Positions 18,550-26,462 of a stretch of 64,000 bases of DNA are shown here, in pieces. This DNA comes from DASYTH01 sp035762905. GTDB taxonomy: Bacteria; Actinomycetota; Actinomycetes; Mycobacteriales; Pseudonocardiaceae. Position 1 is the stretch's first letter. Every line of letters begins with the position of its first letter. The stretch spans positions 1 to 64,000 of the forward strand of contig NZ_DASUCC010000144.1 of the NCBI RefSeq assembly GCF_035762905.1, given 5' to 3'. The position numbers and the translations under genes are program-made. Below the pieces are notes generated by a model. It made no database searches. It was given only the letters and a program-made list of their open reading frames with translations, and was not told where the DNA came from.

Positions 18550-20264
18550 TCTCGGTCTGGGCGCCGCACCGGGACCGGGTCCGGCTACTCGGCGCCTCGG
18601 CCGTGCTCGCGATGGAGCGGGACGAGCGCGGCTGGTGGCACGCCGAGGCACCGGTCACCGACTACGCCTTTCTGCTCGATGACGACGACGCCAACCCGTT
18701 GCCCGACCCGCGTTCGCGCTGGCAGCCGAACGGCGTGCACGGCCCGACCCGGCGCTACGACCATTCCGCGTTCACCTGGACCGACCAGCGCTGGACCGGC
18801 CGCGCCCTGCCCGGCAGCGTCCTCTACGAGCTGCACATCGGCACCTTCACCCCGGCCGGCACGTTCGACGCGGCCGTCGAACGCCTGGACCACCTGGTCG
18901 ACCTGGGCATCGACCAGGTCGAGGTGATGCCGGTCAACGCCTTCGACGGCGCGTCCGGGTGGGGCTACGACGGGGTGGCCTGGGGCGCGGTGCACGAACC
19001 GTACGGCGGTCCGGACGGCTTCAAGCGGTTCGTCGACGCCTGCCACGCCCGCGGGCTCGGCGTGCTGCTCGACGTCGTCTACAACCACCTCGGCCCGTCC
19101 GGCGCCTACCTGGACCGGTTCGGCCCGTACTTCGCCGGCCGCAACATCTGGGGCCCGTCGCTCAACCTGGACGGCCCCGACTCCGACGAGGTGCGCCGGT
19201 ACGTGCTGGACAACGCCCTCGACTGGCTGCGCCACTACCACCTGGACGGCCTGCGCCTGGACGCGGTGCACGCCCTGGTCGACCGCAGCGCCACCCACCT
19301 GCTCGAGGAACTGGCCGCCGAGGTCGACGCCCTGGCCACCGGCCTGCGCCGCCCGCTGTCCCTGATCGCCGAGTCCGACCTCAACGACCCCCGCCTGATC
19401 ACCTCGCGCGAGGCCGGCGGCTACGGCCTGACCGCCCAGTGGAGCGACGACATCCACCACGCCCTGCACGTCGCCCTCACCGGCGAAACCCACGGCTACT
19501 ACGCCGACTTCGCCGCCCCCGGCGCCCTGCCCGGCACGCTGGGCTCGGCGTACTTCCACACCGGCACCTGGTCGTCCTTCCGCGGCCGCACGCACGGCCG
19601 CCCGATCGACCCGGCCCGCACCCCCGGCCACCGCTTCGTCGCCTTCCTGCAGAACCACGACCAGATCGGCAACCGCGCCACCGGCGACCGCCTTGCCGCA
19701 ACCATCTCCCCACAACGCCAACTCGTCGGCGCCGCGATCCTGCTGACCTCCCCGTACACCCCGATGATCTTCATGGGCGAGGAGTGGGCCACCGAGGCCC
19801 CCTGGCAGTTCTTCGCCTCGTTCACCGACCCCGAGCTGGCCGAATCGGTGCGCACCGGCCGGCGCCGCGAGTTCGCCGAACACGGCTGGGCGCAAGCCGA
19901 GGTCCCGGATCCGATGGACCCGGCCACCCGCATCCACTCCACCCTGCCCTGGGACGAGCTGTCCACCCCGCGGCACCGGGCCGTCCTCGACACCTACCGC
20001 GCCCTCATCCAGCTGCGCCGCACGCACCCCGAGCTGTCCGACCCGCGGCTGGACCGTTACACCATCACCGCGGCCGACTCCTGGCTCCTGCTGCACCGCG
20101 GCGCACTCCGCGTCGCCGCCAACCTCGCCGACACCCCCGCCACCATCCCCCTGGACAGACCCCCCACCCAGCTACTCCTGTCCACCCCCAACACCACCCC
20201 CACGCTCACCCCGGACACCATCACCCTCCCCCCCGACACCTTCACCATCCTCACCACAACCTGA
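18546..20264 (+). CDS. treZ: malto-oligosyltrehalose trehalohydrolase
   Basis: The protein is 572 residues (GH13_10). It has a short N-terminal beta domain (ISVWAPHRDRVRL), then the barrel with VVYNHLGPSG, DGLRLDAVHAL, LIAESDLNDPR and FLQNHDQIGNR. It releases trehalose from the end of maltooligosyltrehalose. The GTG overlaps the treY stop. The last 40 codons become Thr/Pro-rich and C-rich on this strand (PNTTPTLTPDT-like), unlike the rest of the gene. No hairpin terminator is visible in the 141 bases after it. Confidence 0.95.
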   Translation: MISVWAPHRDRVRLLGASAVLAMERDERGWWHAEAPVTDYAFLLDDDDANPLPDPRSRWQPNGVHGPTRRYDHSAFTWTDQRWTGRALPGSVLYELHIGTFTPAGTFDAAVERLDHLVDLGIDQVEVMPVNAFDGASGWGYDGVAWGAVHEPYGGPDGFKRFVDACHARGLGVLLDVVYNHLGPSGAYLDRFGPYFAGRNIWGPSLNLDGPDSDEVRRYVLDNALDWLRHYHLDGLRLDAVHALVDRSATHLLEELAAEVDALATGLRRPLSLIAESDLNDPRLITSREAGGYGLTAQWSDDIHHALHVALTGETHGYYADFAAPGALPGTLGSAYFHTGTWSSFRGRTHGRPIDPARTPGHRFVAFLQNHDQIGNRATGDRLAATISPQRQLVGAAILLTSPYTPMIFMGEEWATEAPWQFFASFTDPELAESVRTGRRREFAEHGWAQAEVPDPMDPATRIHSTLPWDELSTPRHRAVLDTYRALIQLRRTHPELSDPRLDRYTITAADSWLLLHRGALRVAANLADTPATIPLDRPPTQLLLSTPNTTPTLTPDTITLPPDTFTILTTT

Positions 20265-20405
20265 CCCCAACCCCCAATCTGGTGCCTGTCCACGTGGATC
20301 ACTGAGGAAAGTCTCGGCCCAACAACGCAACCTCAGGGGCACCGTGACGCAACCCAGCCACAATCAACCCGCCAACCGCCACCGGCTGGAACGCAACAAC
20401 AGCAG

Positions 20406-20864
20406 TTAATTCCGGAGAGGCGGAAATGCGTGGACCCAGCGTCGTTGCCAGGGGGTCTCGACGGCGCGCGGGTGATAGTGCGCGCGGGTCCAGGTGACGG
20501 CCTCGGCTGCGGGCACCCCGGACAGGATCGCCAGGCACGCCATCACGGTGCCGGTGCGGCCGATCCCGCCGCCGCAGGCGACCTCGACCTCGGTCCCGGA
20601 GCGCGCGCGGGCGTGCAGGTTCCGGATCTCGACGATCGCGGCGGCGCGGTCGCGGGGGAGCCGGAAGTCCGGCCAGTCGATCCAGTCGTGCGGCCAGGTC
20701 AGGGTGTGCTCGTGCCGGGTGCGGAGGTGCGCGGTGCCGAGGTAGAGGCCATATCCGGGTGGGGGACCGGTCGGGACGCCGTCGCGCAGGCCACGGCCGC
20801 GCACCCAAGTTCCATCGGGGAACACAGTCGCGCCGGCCAGCTTCGGGGTCGTCATACCGGTCAT
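20406..20864 (-). CDS. tyrosine/dual-specificity phosphatase-like protein
   Basis: The protein is 152 residues. It shows a protein tyrosine phosphatase active site, CGGGIGRTG, with Cys97 and Arg103 in the CX5R loop. A WPD acid loop is also visible near residues 64-66. It is small for the family and lacks membrane segments, which fits a dual-specificity-like or atypical bacterial phosphatase; phosphoinositide or phosphoarginine substrates remain possible. The start may be the second Met (20855). A 70-residue gene lies 40 bases upstream on the same strand. Confidence 0.85.
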   Translation of the reverse strand: MTGMTTPKLAGATVFPDGTWVRGRGLRDGVPTGPPPGYGLYLGTAHLRTRHEHTLTWPHDWIDWPDFRLPRDRAAAIVEIRNLHARARSGTEVEVACGGGIGRTGTVMACLAILSGVPAAEAVTWTRAHYHPRAVETPWQRRWVHAFPPLRN

Positions 20865-20904
20865 TGTGGCCCGCCGGCCGGCGGGCGGAACGAAGCGCGG
20901 AAGG

Positions 20905-21117
20905 TCAGTTACCGGAGCGCGGTGCCGGCGGCTCGCCGATGCCTTCCTCCGGACGCAGCCCGAGCGCCTCAAGCAGCATCCCGCAGTCGTCCGAGTCGGT
21001 CGCGGCCGAGGCGACGGCCCGCACAGCACGCATGCGGCGGGCCCGTAACTGCGCGGGGTCCTCCGCCACCACGTCGTGCGGAGCGGTGACGAGCTGGTCA
21101 ATGGTCACGGGCAACAA
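20905..21117 (-). CDS. small hypothetical protein upstream of the phosphatase
   Basis: This is a 70-residue acidic protein with a TTG start about 9 bases after GGAGG. One helix is predicted around QLRARRMRAVRAVASAA and a second around CGMLLEALGL. A single cysteine is present. I do not recognise it. It is probably co-transcribed with the phosphatase gene. No other feature was found in the 110 bases between it and the glycosyltransferase gene. Confidence 0.55.
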   Translation of the reverse strand: MLPVTIDQLVTAPHDVVAEDPAQLRARRMRAVRAVASAATDSDDCGMLLEALGLRPEEGIGEPPAPRSGN

Positions 21118-21227
21118 CGGTCAACACCTCCGCATATCTTCGGGTTTCTGCGACTACCCGCATCCTCCCGCTCCGAAACCGCATCTGGCTTGAGTCGTGC
21201 TGCAGGCGCAGCCGGATGTGTTGGTAC

Positions 21228-22187
21228 CTAGGAGAAATCGCGGACGTTCGCCGAGGTCACCGGCGCGTAGACGAGCAGTTCGTAGGCCGCGGTCAGCACG
21301 TGCGAGACCCGCACACCGATCAGCGCCGGGTCGACCCGGTTACCGAACCGGTCGCCGCGGCGCGCCGCGTCCCGGGACAGCGTGCGGTGCGGCCCGCCGG
21401 GCGGAGGTCCGCACAGCCGCGCCGGCACCGGGCCGAACAGGGTGACCGACGGGGTGCCGAACGCGTAGGCCAGGTGTGCGATCCCGGTGTCGCCGGAGAT
21501 CACCAGCCGGGCCTCGGCGACCAGCGCGGCCAGGTCCAGCAGGCCGGTGCGGCCGGCGAGCACGGCGCCGGCCGGCAGCCCGGCTCGGCCGGCCAGCCGG
21601 GCGGCCAGATCCCGTTCCGCCGCCGACCCGGTGACCACCACCGGGTAGCCGGCCGCCCGCAGTTCGCCCGCCACCCGGGCGAACCGGTTCACCGGCCACC
21701 GCTTGCTCTCGTAAGCGGCCCCGGGATGGATCACCACCGCGCCCGGCGCCTGGCTGGGCACCCCGGGCGGTTCCAGCCGGAAGTCCCCCGGGTCGGCCGG
21801 CACCCCGGCCCAGCGCAACAGCCGGCACCAGCGGTCCCGCCCGTGCAGGTCGGCGACCCAGGCCGGCCCGGTCCAGCCGTGCCCGGCGTGCCCGATCCGC
21901 TGCGCCGGCCGCAGCGCGTCGAGCACCGCGGTGCTCTGCGGGCCGGCGCCATGCAGGTTCACCGCGATGTCCGGCCAGGCCGCCCGCTGCGGCAGCGGCA
22001 CCAGGCCGGGCACCGGTAACAGCGTGTCGGCGCACTCGGCCAGGCTGACCAGCGCGCCCAGCCAGCCCGGCGCGGCCAGCATCACCTCGTGCTCGGGCCA
22101 GGCCCGGCGTAACGCGCGCAGCGCCGGAACGGCGACCAGGAAGTCGCCGAGCCGCAGGGCCCGGAGCGCGACGATGTGACCGGCCAT
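21228..22187 (-). CDS. glycosyltransferase family 9 (heptosyltransferase-like)
   Basis: This 319-residue protein has the GT-B layout of GT9. The N-terminal nucleotide-sugar half begins IVALRALRLGDFLVAVPALRAL. The C-terminal half contains VVIHPGAAYESKRWP, then LVISGDTGIAHLAYAFGTPSVTLFGP. The family includes ADP-heptose:LPS transferases, but actinomycete members act on other glycoconjugates, and the acceptor is unknown here. ATG 22187 is used because the conserved fold starts there. It is divergent from the decapeptide-repeat gene with 51 bases between starts, so the two may share control. Confidence 0.88.
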   Translation of the reverse strand: MAGHIVALRALRLGDFLVAVPALRALRRAWPEHEVMLAAPGWLGALVSLAECADTLLPVPGLVPLPQRAAWPDIAVNLHGAGPQSTAVLDALRPAQRIGHAGHGWTGPAWVADLHGRDRWCRLLRWAGVPADPGDFRLEPPGVPSQAPGAVVIHPGAAYESKRWPVNRFARVAGELRAAGYPVVVTGSAAERDLAARLAGRAGLPAGAVLAGRTGLLDLAALVAEARLVISGDTGIAHLAYAFGTPSVTLFGPVPARLCGPPPGGPHRTLSRDAARRGDRFGNRVDPALIGVRVSHVLTAAYELLVYAPVTSANVRDFS

Positions 22188-22238
22188 GCCATATGAGTAC
22201 CCCGTTTTGTCGTAGATCCGTTGGGTAGTCCGGAGCAC

Positions 22239-22481
22239 ATGACGCTCAGCGATGATGACATCAACCGACCCGACAACCGGCCGAACGGCCCGGCCGACGG
22301 CGGCCCGATCGACACCGGCGCCGAGGACGGCGGTCCGGTGGACAGCGGTGCCGAGGACGGCGGTCCGGTGGACAGCGGTGCCGAGGACGGCGGTCCGGTG
22401 GACAGCGGCGCGGAGGACGGCGGTCCGGTGGACAGCGGCGCGGAGGACGGCGGTCCGGTGGACAGCGGCGCCGGTCGGTGA
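22239..22481 (+). CDS. decapeptide-repeat protein (putative oxygenase substrate or precursor peptide)
   Basis: This protein is 80 residues and very acidic, with almost no hydrophobic residues. A leader of 17 residues (MTLSDDDINRPDNRPNG) is followed by one variant unit, PADGGPIDTG, then five identical units, AEDGGPVDSG, and a short AGR tail. Such a leader plus identical core repeats is the layout of multi-core precursor peptides, but it could also be an unstructured linker protein. The stop overlaps the GTG start of a JmjC oxygenase (GTGA), so the two are translationally coupled. No other modification enzyme lies beside it. The precursor role is inferred. Confidence 0.68.
   Translation: MTLSDDDINRPDNRPNGPADGGPIDTGAEDGGPVDSGAEDGGPVDSGAEDGGPVDSGAEDGGPVDSGAEDGGPVDSGAGR
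22290..22469 (+). repeat. six 30-bp in-frame tandem repeats
   Basis: One diverged 30-base unit (22290-22319) is followed by five units encoding identical peptides (22320-22469). The DNA of the five differs only by occasional synonymous T/C or C/G changes, so the repeats arose recently by slippage or are being homogenised. Each encodes AEDGGPVDSG. There are no spacers. Confidence 0.95.
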
Positions 22482-23740
22482 GCACCGACCGCCCGGCTCT
22501 GCGCCGGTGCATCGGCATCGAGCCGGCGGAGTTCGCCGAGCGGTACTGGGGGCGCGGCCTCCTGCTCACCCCCGCCGGGTCGGCGCCGTGGCGGTTCGAC
22601 GACCTGCTCACCCTGGACGGCGTGGACGAGCTGCTGTCCCGGCGCGGCCTGCGCACCCCGTTCCTGCGCCTGGCCCGCAACGGCACCGTGCTGTCCTCGG
22701 CGCAGTTCACCGGTCCGGCCGGCGCCGGCGCGGAGATCTCCGATCAGGTCACCGACGAGGCGGTGCTGCGGCTGTTCGAGGACGGCAGCACCCTGGTCCT
22801 GCAGGCACTGCACCGGATGTGGCCGCCGCTGATCGAGTTCGCCGGCCAGCTCACCCAGGACCTCGGTCACCCGGTGCAGGTCAACGCCTACCTCACGCCC
22901 GCGGACGCGCAGGGCTTCGCCGCCCATTACGACACCCACGACGTGTTCGTCCTCCAGCTCGCCGGCCGGAAGCGCTGGCTGATCCACGAGCCGGTGCACC
23001 GGGATCCGCTGCGGGACCAGCCGTGGGCGAACCGCGCCGGCGCCGTGTCCGAACGGGCCGGCGAACCCCCGCTGCTCGACCACGTGCTCGAGCCGGGCGA
23101 CGCGCTCTACCTGCCGCGCGGCTACCTGCACTCGGCCACCGCGCTCGGCGAGCTGTCCGCGCATCTGACCGTCGGCGTGCACGTGCTCACCCGCTACGCC
23201 CTGGTCGAGGCGCTGTGTGCGCTCGCGGCCGGGGAACCGGAGCTGCGCACGTCGCTGCCCATGGCCCTGGACCCCGACGATCTCGGTACCGAGCTGCGGC
23301 CGGCGGTCCAGGCGCTGATCCGGTACCTGCGCGCGGCCGACCCGGCCGAGGTGACCCGGCTGGTCCGCGACCGGCTCTGGGCCGGCTCCCGGCCGCAGCC
23401 CATCGGCCCGCTGGCCCAGTCCCGGGCCGCGCGTTCGGTGCGGCTCGGCAGCCGGATCCGGCTGCGCCCTGGGCTGCGGCACGCGCTGCGCTACGAGGGC
23501 GACCGGGTGTTGCTCGACCTGCCGGGCGACCAGCTGTCGCTGCCCGCGGTGACCGGCCCGGCCCTGGTCGAGCTGCTCGGCGGCGCCCCGGTGGCGGTCG
23601 GTGAGCTGCCCGGAATCGACCTGGACGACCAGCTGGTGCTGGTTCGCCGGCTGCTCCGGGAGGGACTCGTGGTGCCGGTTGCCGGCCAGGCGGCCTGGGC
23701 GCCGTCGCCCAACGGCAACCGGGACCGGGCGGAGGCGTGA
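22478..23740 (+). CDS. JmjC/cupin-type 2-oxoglutarate oxygenase (ROX/YcfD-like)
   Basis: This 420-residue protein has the ribosomal-oxygenase type of JmjC fold. The Fe(II) triad is visible as HxD (His150, Asp152 in AAHYDTHDVFVLQ) and a distal His218 in YLPRGYLHSA. GRKRW follows the first strand as in E. coli YcfD. A helical dimer domain and a winged-helix-like C-terminal domain complete the length expected for the family. Known relatives hydroxylate Arg or His on ribosomal proteins. Here the start codon is fused to the stop of a decapeptide-repeat gene, so that protein is a plausible substrate. The C-terminus ends 3 bases from the convergent HesB-like gene. Confidence 0.87.
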   Translation: MSTDRPALRRCIGIEPAEFAERYWGRGLLLTPAGSAPWRFDDLLTLDGVDELLSRRGLRTPFLRLARNGTVLSSAQFTGPAGAGAEISDQVTDEAVLRLFEDGSTLVLQALHRMWPPLIEFAGQLTQDLGHPVQVNAYLTPADAQGFAAHYDTHDVFVLQLAGRKRWLIHEPVHRDPLRDQPWANRAGAVSERAGEPPLLDHVLEPGDALYLPRGYLHSATALGELSAHLTVGVHVLTRYALVEALCALAAGEPELRTSLPMALDPDDLGTELRPAVQALIRYLRAADPAEVTRLVRDRLWAGSRPQPIGPLAQSRAARSVRLGSRIRLRPGLRHALRYEGDRVLLDLPGDQLSLPAVTGPALVELLGGAPVAVGELPGIDLDDQLVLVRRLLREGLVVPVAGQAAWAPSPNGNRDRAEA

Positions 23741-23743
23741 GGG

Positions 23744-24046
23744 TCAGCGCTCGTTGCCGCGCGACCGCAGCCGGAACCGGAGGGCGCTTTCCACCGTGTC
23801 GTCGACGTCCAGGATCGACTCTTCGGTGAACTCGGCGGTCAGCGGGTCGAGCATGACCCGCGCGCCGGTGCTCTCCTCGGTGACGATCTGATCGTTCTCG
23901 TCCGGCATGGTCGCGATGGAGATCGCGAAGTCCGGCCGCTCGACGCCGTGCATCGCCTCGATCCGCAGCCCGCCGTCGTGCGGGGCGCCCTGTTCGGCGG
24001 CCATCCGGTTGATCGCCAGCCCGGCCTCCGGGGTAATCGTCAGCAT
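23744..24046 (-). CDS. HesB/IscA-like protein lacking the cluster cysteines
   Basis: This 100-residue protein has the strand pattern of the HesB/IscA fold: MLTITPEAGLAINRM, GLRIEAM, DFAISIATMPDENDQIV, ARVMLDPLTAEF. It has no cysteine at all, so it cannot bind an Fe-S cluster as IscA does. Similar cysteine-free, 95-100-residue HesB-like proteins occur in actinomycetes, with no role known to me. It converges on the oxygenase gene with only 3 bases between stops. Its neighbour upstream is the DUF6292 gene. Confidence 0.8.
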   Translation of the reverse strand: MLTITPEAGLAINRMAAEQGAPHDGGLRIEAMHGVERPDFAISIATMPDENDQIVTEESTGARVMLDPLTAEFTEESILDVDDTVESALRFRLRSRGNER

Positions 24047-24083
24047 GAGCTGACGGATCCCCGCTGCGTCACCTCGGGAAACC

Positions 24084-24533
24084 TCAGGCGGTGGGCTCGC
24101 TGGCCATCGAGCCGCGCTCGGCCGCGGCGCCGGCCAGGACGGCCAGCCGGGCTTCGAAGCCGTCCTCGGCGAACGACGCGCGCAGCGCCGGCGGGTCCGG
24201 CTGGCCGGGGTACTCGTCAGCGCGCAACTCGGCGACGAAGTCGGCCACCACCCGCGGGTGCGGCAGGATGTCGCCGCCCAGGTAACACAGGATGATCATG
24301 TCGTCGCCGCACTGGGTCTCCAGCGCCGCCGCCCAGCCGTTCTCCTCGTCCCAGACCAGCGCGAGGTCGTGCCTGGGATAGCCGGGCAGCCGGCCGTCGA
24401 GCGCCACGTAGGCGTTGGCCCGGTCGTCGAGCTCCCAACAACTCGCCTCCGGCCCCACCCGCAGCGCCCGGCACACCTCGCCGAGGTAGCGCCGCAGCCC
24501 GCGCGCGGGCGCGCCATGAGGTTCCCTGTTCAC
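24084..24533 (-). CDS. DUF6292-type actinobacterial protein
   Basis: The protein is about 149 residues and starts at GTG 24533 with AGGGCGGA before it. The body RGLRRYLGEVCRAL ... DRANAYVALDGRLPGYPRHDLALVWDEENGWAAALE ... CYLGGDILPHPRVVADFV matches my memory of DUF6292 proteins, common in Pseudonocardiaceae. It has no membrane segment. The function of the family is unknown. The 186 bases between it and the STAS-ATPase gene hold divergent promoter space only. Confidence 0.75.
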   Translation of the reverse strand: MNREPHGAPARGLRRYLGEVCRALRVGPEASCWELDDRANAYVALDGRLPGYPRHDLALVWDEENGWAAALETQCGDDMIILCYLGGDILPHPRVVADFVAELRADEYPGQPDPPALRASFAEDGFEARLAVLAGAAAERGSMASEPTA

Positions 24534-24719
24534 GTCCGCCCTTTCGCCACGTCCCCTGAACTTGCTCACCTGGTACCCCGTGTGAGCGGCCGTCAACCGT
24601 CCGGAGTGTCACGATTTGGCGGGCAGCGGCGCGGGTACGTACCGTGCGTGAACGTGGCAATGTCATGGTGGTGACATGGCTCGCCGTACTCGTGACCCGA
24701 TCGTGGTCCGGGGTTCGCG

Positions 24720-25448
24720 ATGAGCCTGACCATCGATCGGGTCCTGCTGCACGGTGCGACGATCGTCCGGCCGCACGGCGAGCTGACCCTGTCGACCTAC
24801 GCGCGGATGCGCGACGCCCTGCTCAAGTGCGCCCTGGAGTTGCCGAGGGCCGTGGTGGTCGACCTCGACGAGCTGCGGGTACCGGCGGACACCACGCTCG
24901 TGGTCTTCTCCTCGGTCCGGATGCAGGTCCTGGACTGGCCGGCGGTGCCGATCGTGCTGGTGGCACCGCGCGAGCTGGACCGCAGGCGGCTGGCCCGCAA
25001 CACGCTGCACCGGCACGTTCCGCTGCACGCCAGCATCGACGAGGCGCTGACCGCGGTCGGCGATCCGCCTGCGCGCCGCCGGACCCTGATCGAGCTGCCG
25101 CGCAACGCGTCGAGTGTGCTGCTGGCCCGCCGGTTCGTGGAGCAGACCTGCCAGCGGTGGGAGTGCTGCGAGCACCTCCCGGACGCGATCCTGGTCGCCA
25201 GCGAGTTGGTGGAGAACGCCGTGCGGCACACCTCGTCGGAGCCGCGGTTGCGGCTGGAGCAGAACGGCGGCGCCCTGGTCGTCGCCGTCTACGACGACGA
25301 CCCGACCCCGGTCCAGATGTGCGAGCCCGACCTGTCCACCACCGGGCACCTCGGTCTGGTGCTGGTCGACAAGCTGGTCCACTCGTGGAGCTGGGCCCCG
25401 ATGCTGTCCGGGGGAAAGGCGGTCTGGGCCGTGCTGCGCCGGTCGTAG
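24720..25448 (+). CDS. STAS-HATPase fusion, partner-switching regulator
   Basis: This is a 242-residue fusion. Residues 1-105 form a STAS domain (anti-sigma antagonist fold: GATIVRPHGELTLSTYARMRDALL ... VVVDLDEL). Residues 115-242 form a GHKL/RsbW-type ATPase with the N-box LVASELVENAVRHT and a G-box region TTGHLGLVLVDKLV. Usually the two are separate proteins that switch a sigma factor on and off. A fusion suggests a self-contained switch or phosphorylation relay. No sigma factor is adjacent. It converges with the GAF-ANTAR gene, with 16 bases between stops. Confidence 0.88.
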   Translation: MSLTIDRVLLHGATIVRPHGELTLSTYARMRDALLKCALELPRAVVVDLDELRVPADTTLVVFSSVRMQVLDWPAVPIVLVAPRELDRRRLARNTLHRHVPLHASIDEALTAVGDPPARRRTLIELPRNASSVLLARRFVEQTCQRWECCEHLPDAILVASELVENAVRHTSSEPRLRLEQNGGALVVAVYDDDPTPVQMCEPDLSTTGHLGLVLVDKLVHSWSWAPMLSGGKAVWAVLRRS

Positions 25449-25464
25449 CGGCGGACGGCTCCGG

Positions 25465-26367
25465 TCAGCCGAGTGACTCGGAGTCCTGTTCGGCGGCGTC
25501 CCGGGCGCTGGTCGCGGCGCTGCGGTGCGCGGCGGCCTGGCGTTCGTGCTCGGCGACCTCGGCCCGGCCGGCGGCGGCGTGCTTCTCGTGCTGCTCGGCC
25601 GCGGCCTCGTGCGCCTCGGCGGCACCGATCTTGGCCTGGGCCCTGTGCGTCGCCCGGGCGGGCCGCTGGTCGGCCAGCCGGGCGAGGTCGGCGGGCTGTG
25701 CCGGGTCGAGCCCGGTGGTCACCACGATGTCGGCCAGGTCCCGCAGCTTGACGTTGAGCTTCTGGGACGCCCGGACCAGCAGGTCGAACCCCTGCTTGGC
25801 GGTGAGCTGATGGCGCTCCATCACGATCCCGACCGCCTGGCCGATGCCCTGCCGGGTCCCCACCGCGGCGCGCAGGTCGGTTTCCATCCGGGCCGACTCC
25901 AGCGCGATGGTGGCGTGCGTGGCGTACACCAGCGCCACGCTCACCGACTGCTGGTCGAACGATGCCTTGGCCCGGGCGTAGAGGTTCAGCGCGGACAGCG
26001 ACCCGCGTTCACTGGACAGGTGACAGGCCAGCATGCTGCCCACGCCCAGCTTCACCGCCCGTTCGGCGAACTTGGGCCACCGGGTCTCGGTCTCCATGTC
26101 GTCCACCCGCAGCACCCGGTCCTCCCACACCGCCTGCAGGCAGGGACCCTCGCCGGTCTCGTACTGCGCGACGTCGCTGGCCACCGCGAGCTGGTCGGTG
26201 GCCGCCGGGGTCTCCACCTTGCCGTTGCGCACCAGGGTCAGCCCGGCGGTCTCCGCCCCCGGAACCACCGCGACGGCGAGCGCGGCGATGTCCTCCAGCG
26301 TGCCGCTGAAGCTCTCCTGAGTCGCCAACACCTTGGCCGTCTGGGCGAACATCTGGGCCAGGTCCAT
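25465..26367 (-). CDS. GAF-ANTAR antiterminator with helical tail
   Basis: The protein is 300 residues from ATG 26367, which has AGGAG 9 bases before it; in-frame ATG 26385 is an alternative with no clear Shine-Dalgarno. A GAF sensor (about residues 20-155, including GEGPCLQAVWEDRVLRVDDM) is followed by an ANTAR domain (QGIGQAVGIVMERHQLTAKQGFDLLVRASQ). ANTAR domains bind paired hairpins in RNA to prevent termination. A further 65 residues form an Ala/His/Glu-rich helix (EQHEKHAAAGRAEVAEHERQAAAHR-like) that is not usual for the family. Confidence 0.9.
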   Translation of the reverse strand: MDLAQMFAQTAKVLATQESFSGTLEDIAALAVAVVPGAETAGLTLVRNGKVETPAATDQLAVASDVAQYETGEGPCLQAVWEDRVLRVDDMETETRWPKFAERAVKLGVGSMLACHLSSERGSLSALNLYARAKASFDQQSVSVALVYATHATIALESARMETDLRAAVGTRQGIGQAVGIVMERHQLTAKQGFDLLVRASQKLNVKLRDLADIVVTTGLDPAQPADLARLADQRPARATHRAQAKIGAAEAHEAAAEQHEKHAAAGRAEVAEHERQAAAHRSAATSARDAAEQDSESLG

Positions 26368-26412
26368 GTCCGACCACTCCTGCATGCTCTGGACAGTAGG
26401 CCCTGCAACGGC

Positions 26413-26446
26413 GGGTGGGGTAGCCGCGTGTGCGACTACCCCACCC
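26413..26446. terminator. hairpin between the subtilase and GAF-ANTAR genes
   Basis: This is a perfect 11-base-pair inverted repeat (GGGTGGGGTAG, 26413-26423, with 26436-26446) and a 12-base loop. It lies just after the subtilase stop and before the GAF-ANTAR gene on the same strand. It can terminate the subtilase message. It also embeds GGGTAG on the minus strand, which resembles a stress-sigma -10 element. An ANTAR target hairpin is a further possibility. Confidence 0.65.
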
Positions 26447-26462
26447 AACTGCGTTTTGACCG

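Noticed and set aside
22290..22469. Direct repeats as a CRISPR array
   Set aside because: Units abut without spacers and keep an open reading frame encoding identical decapeptides.
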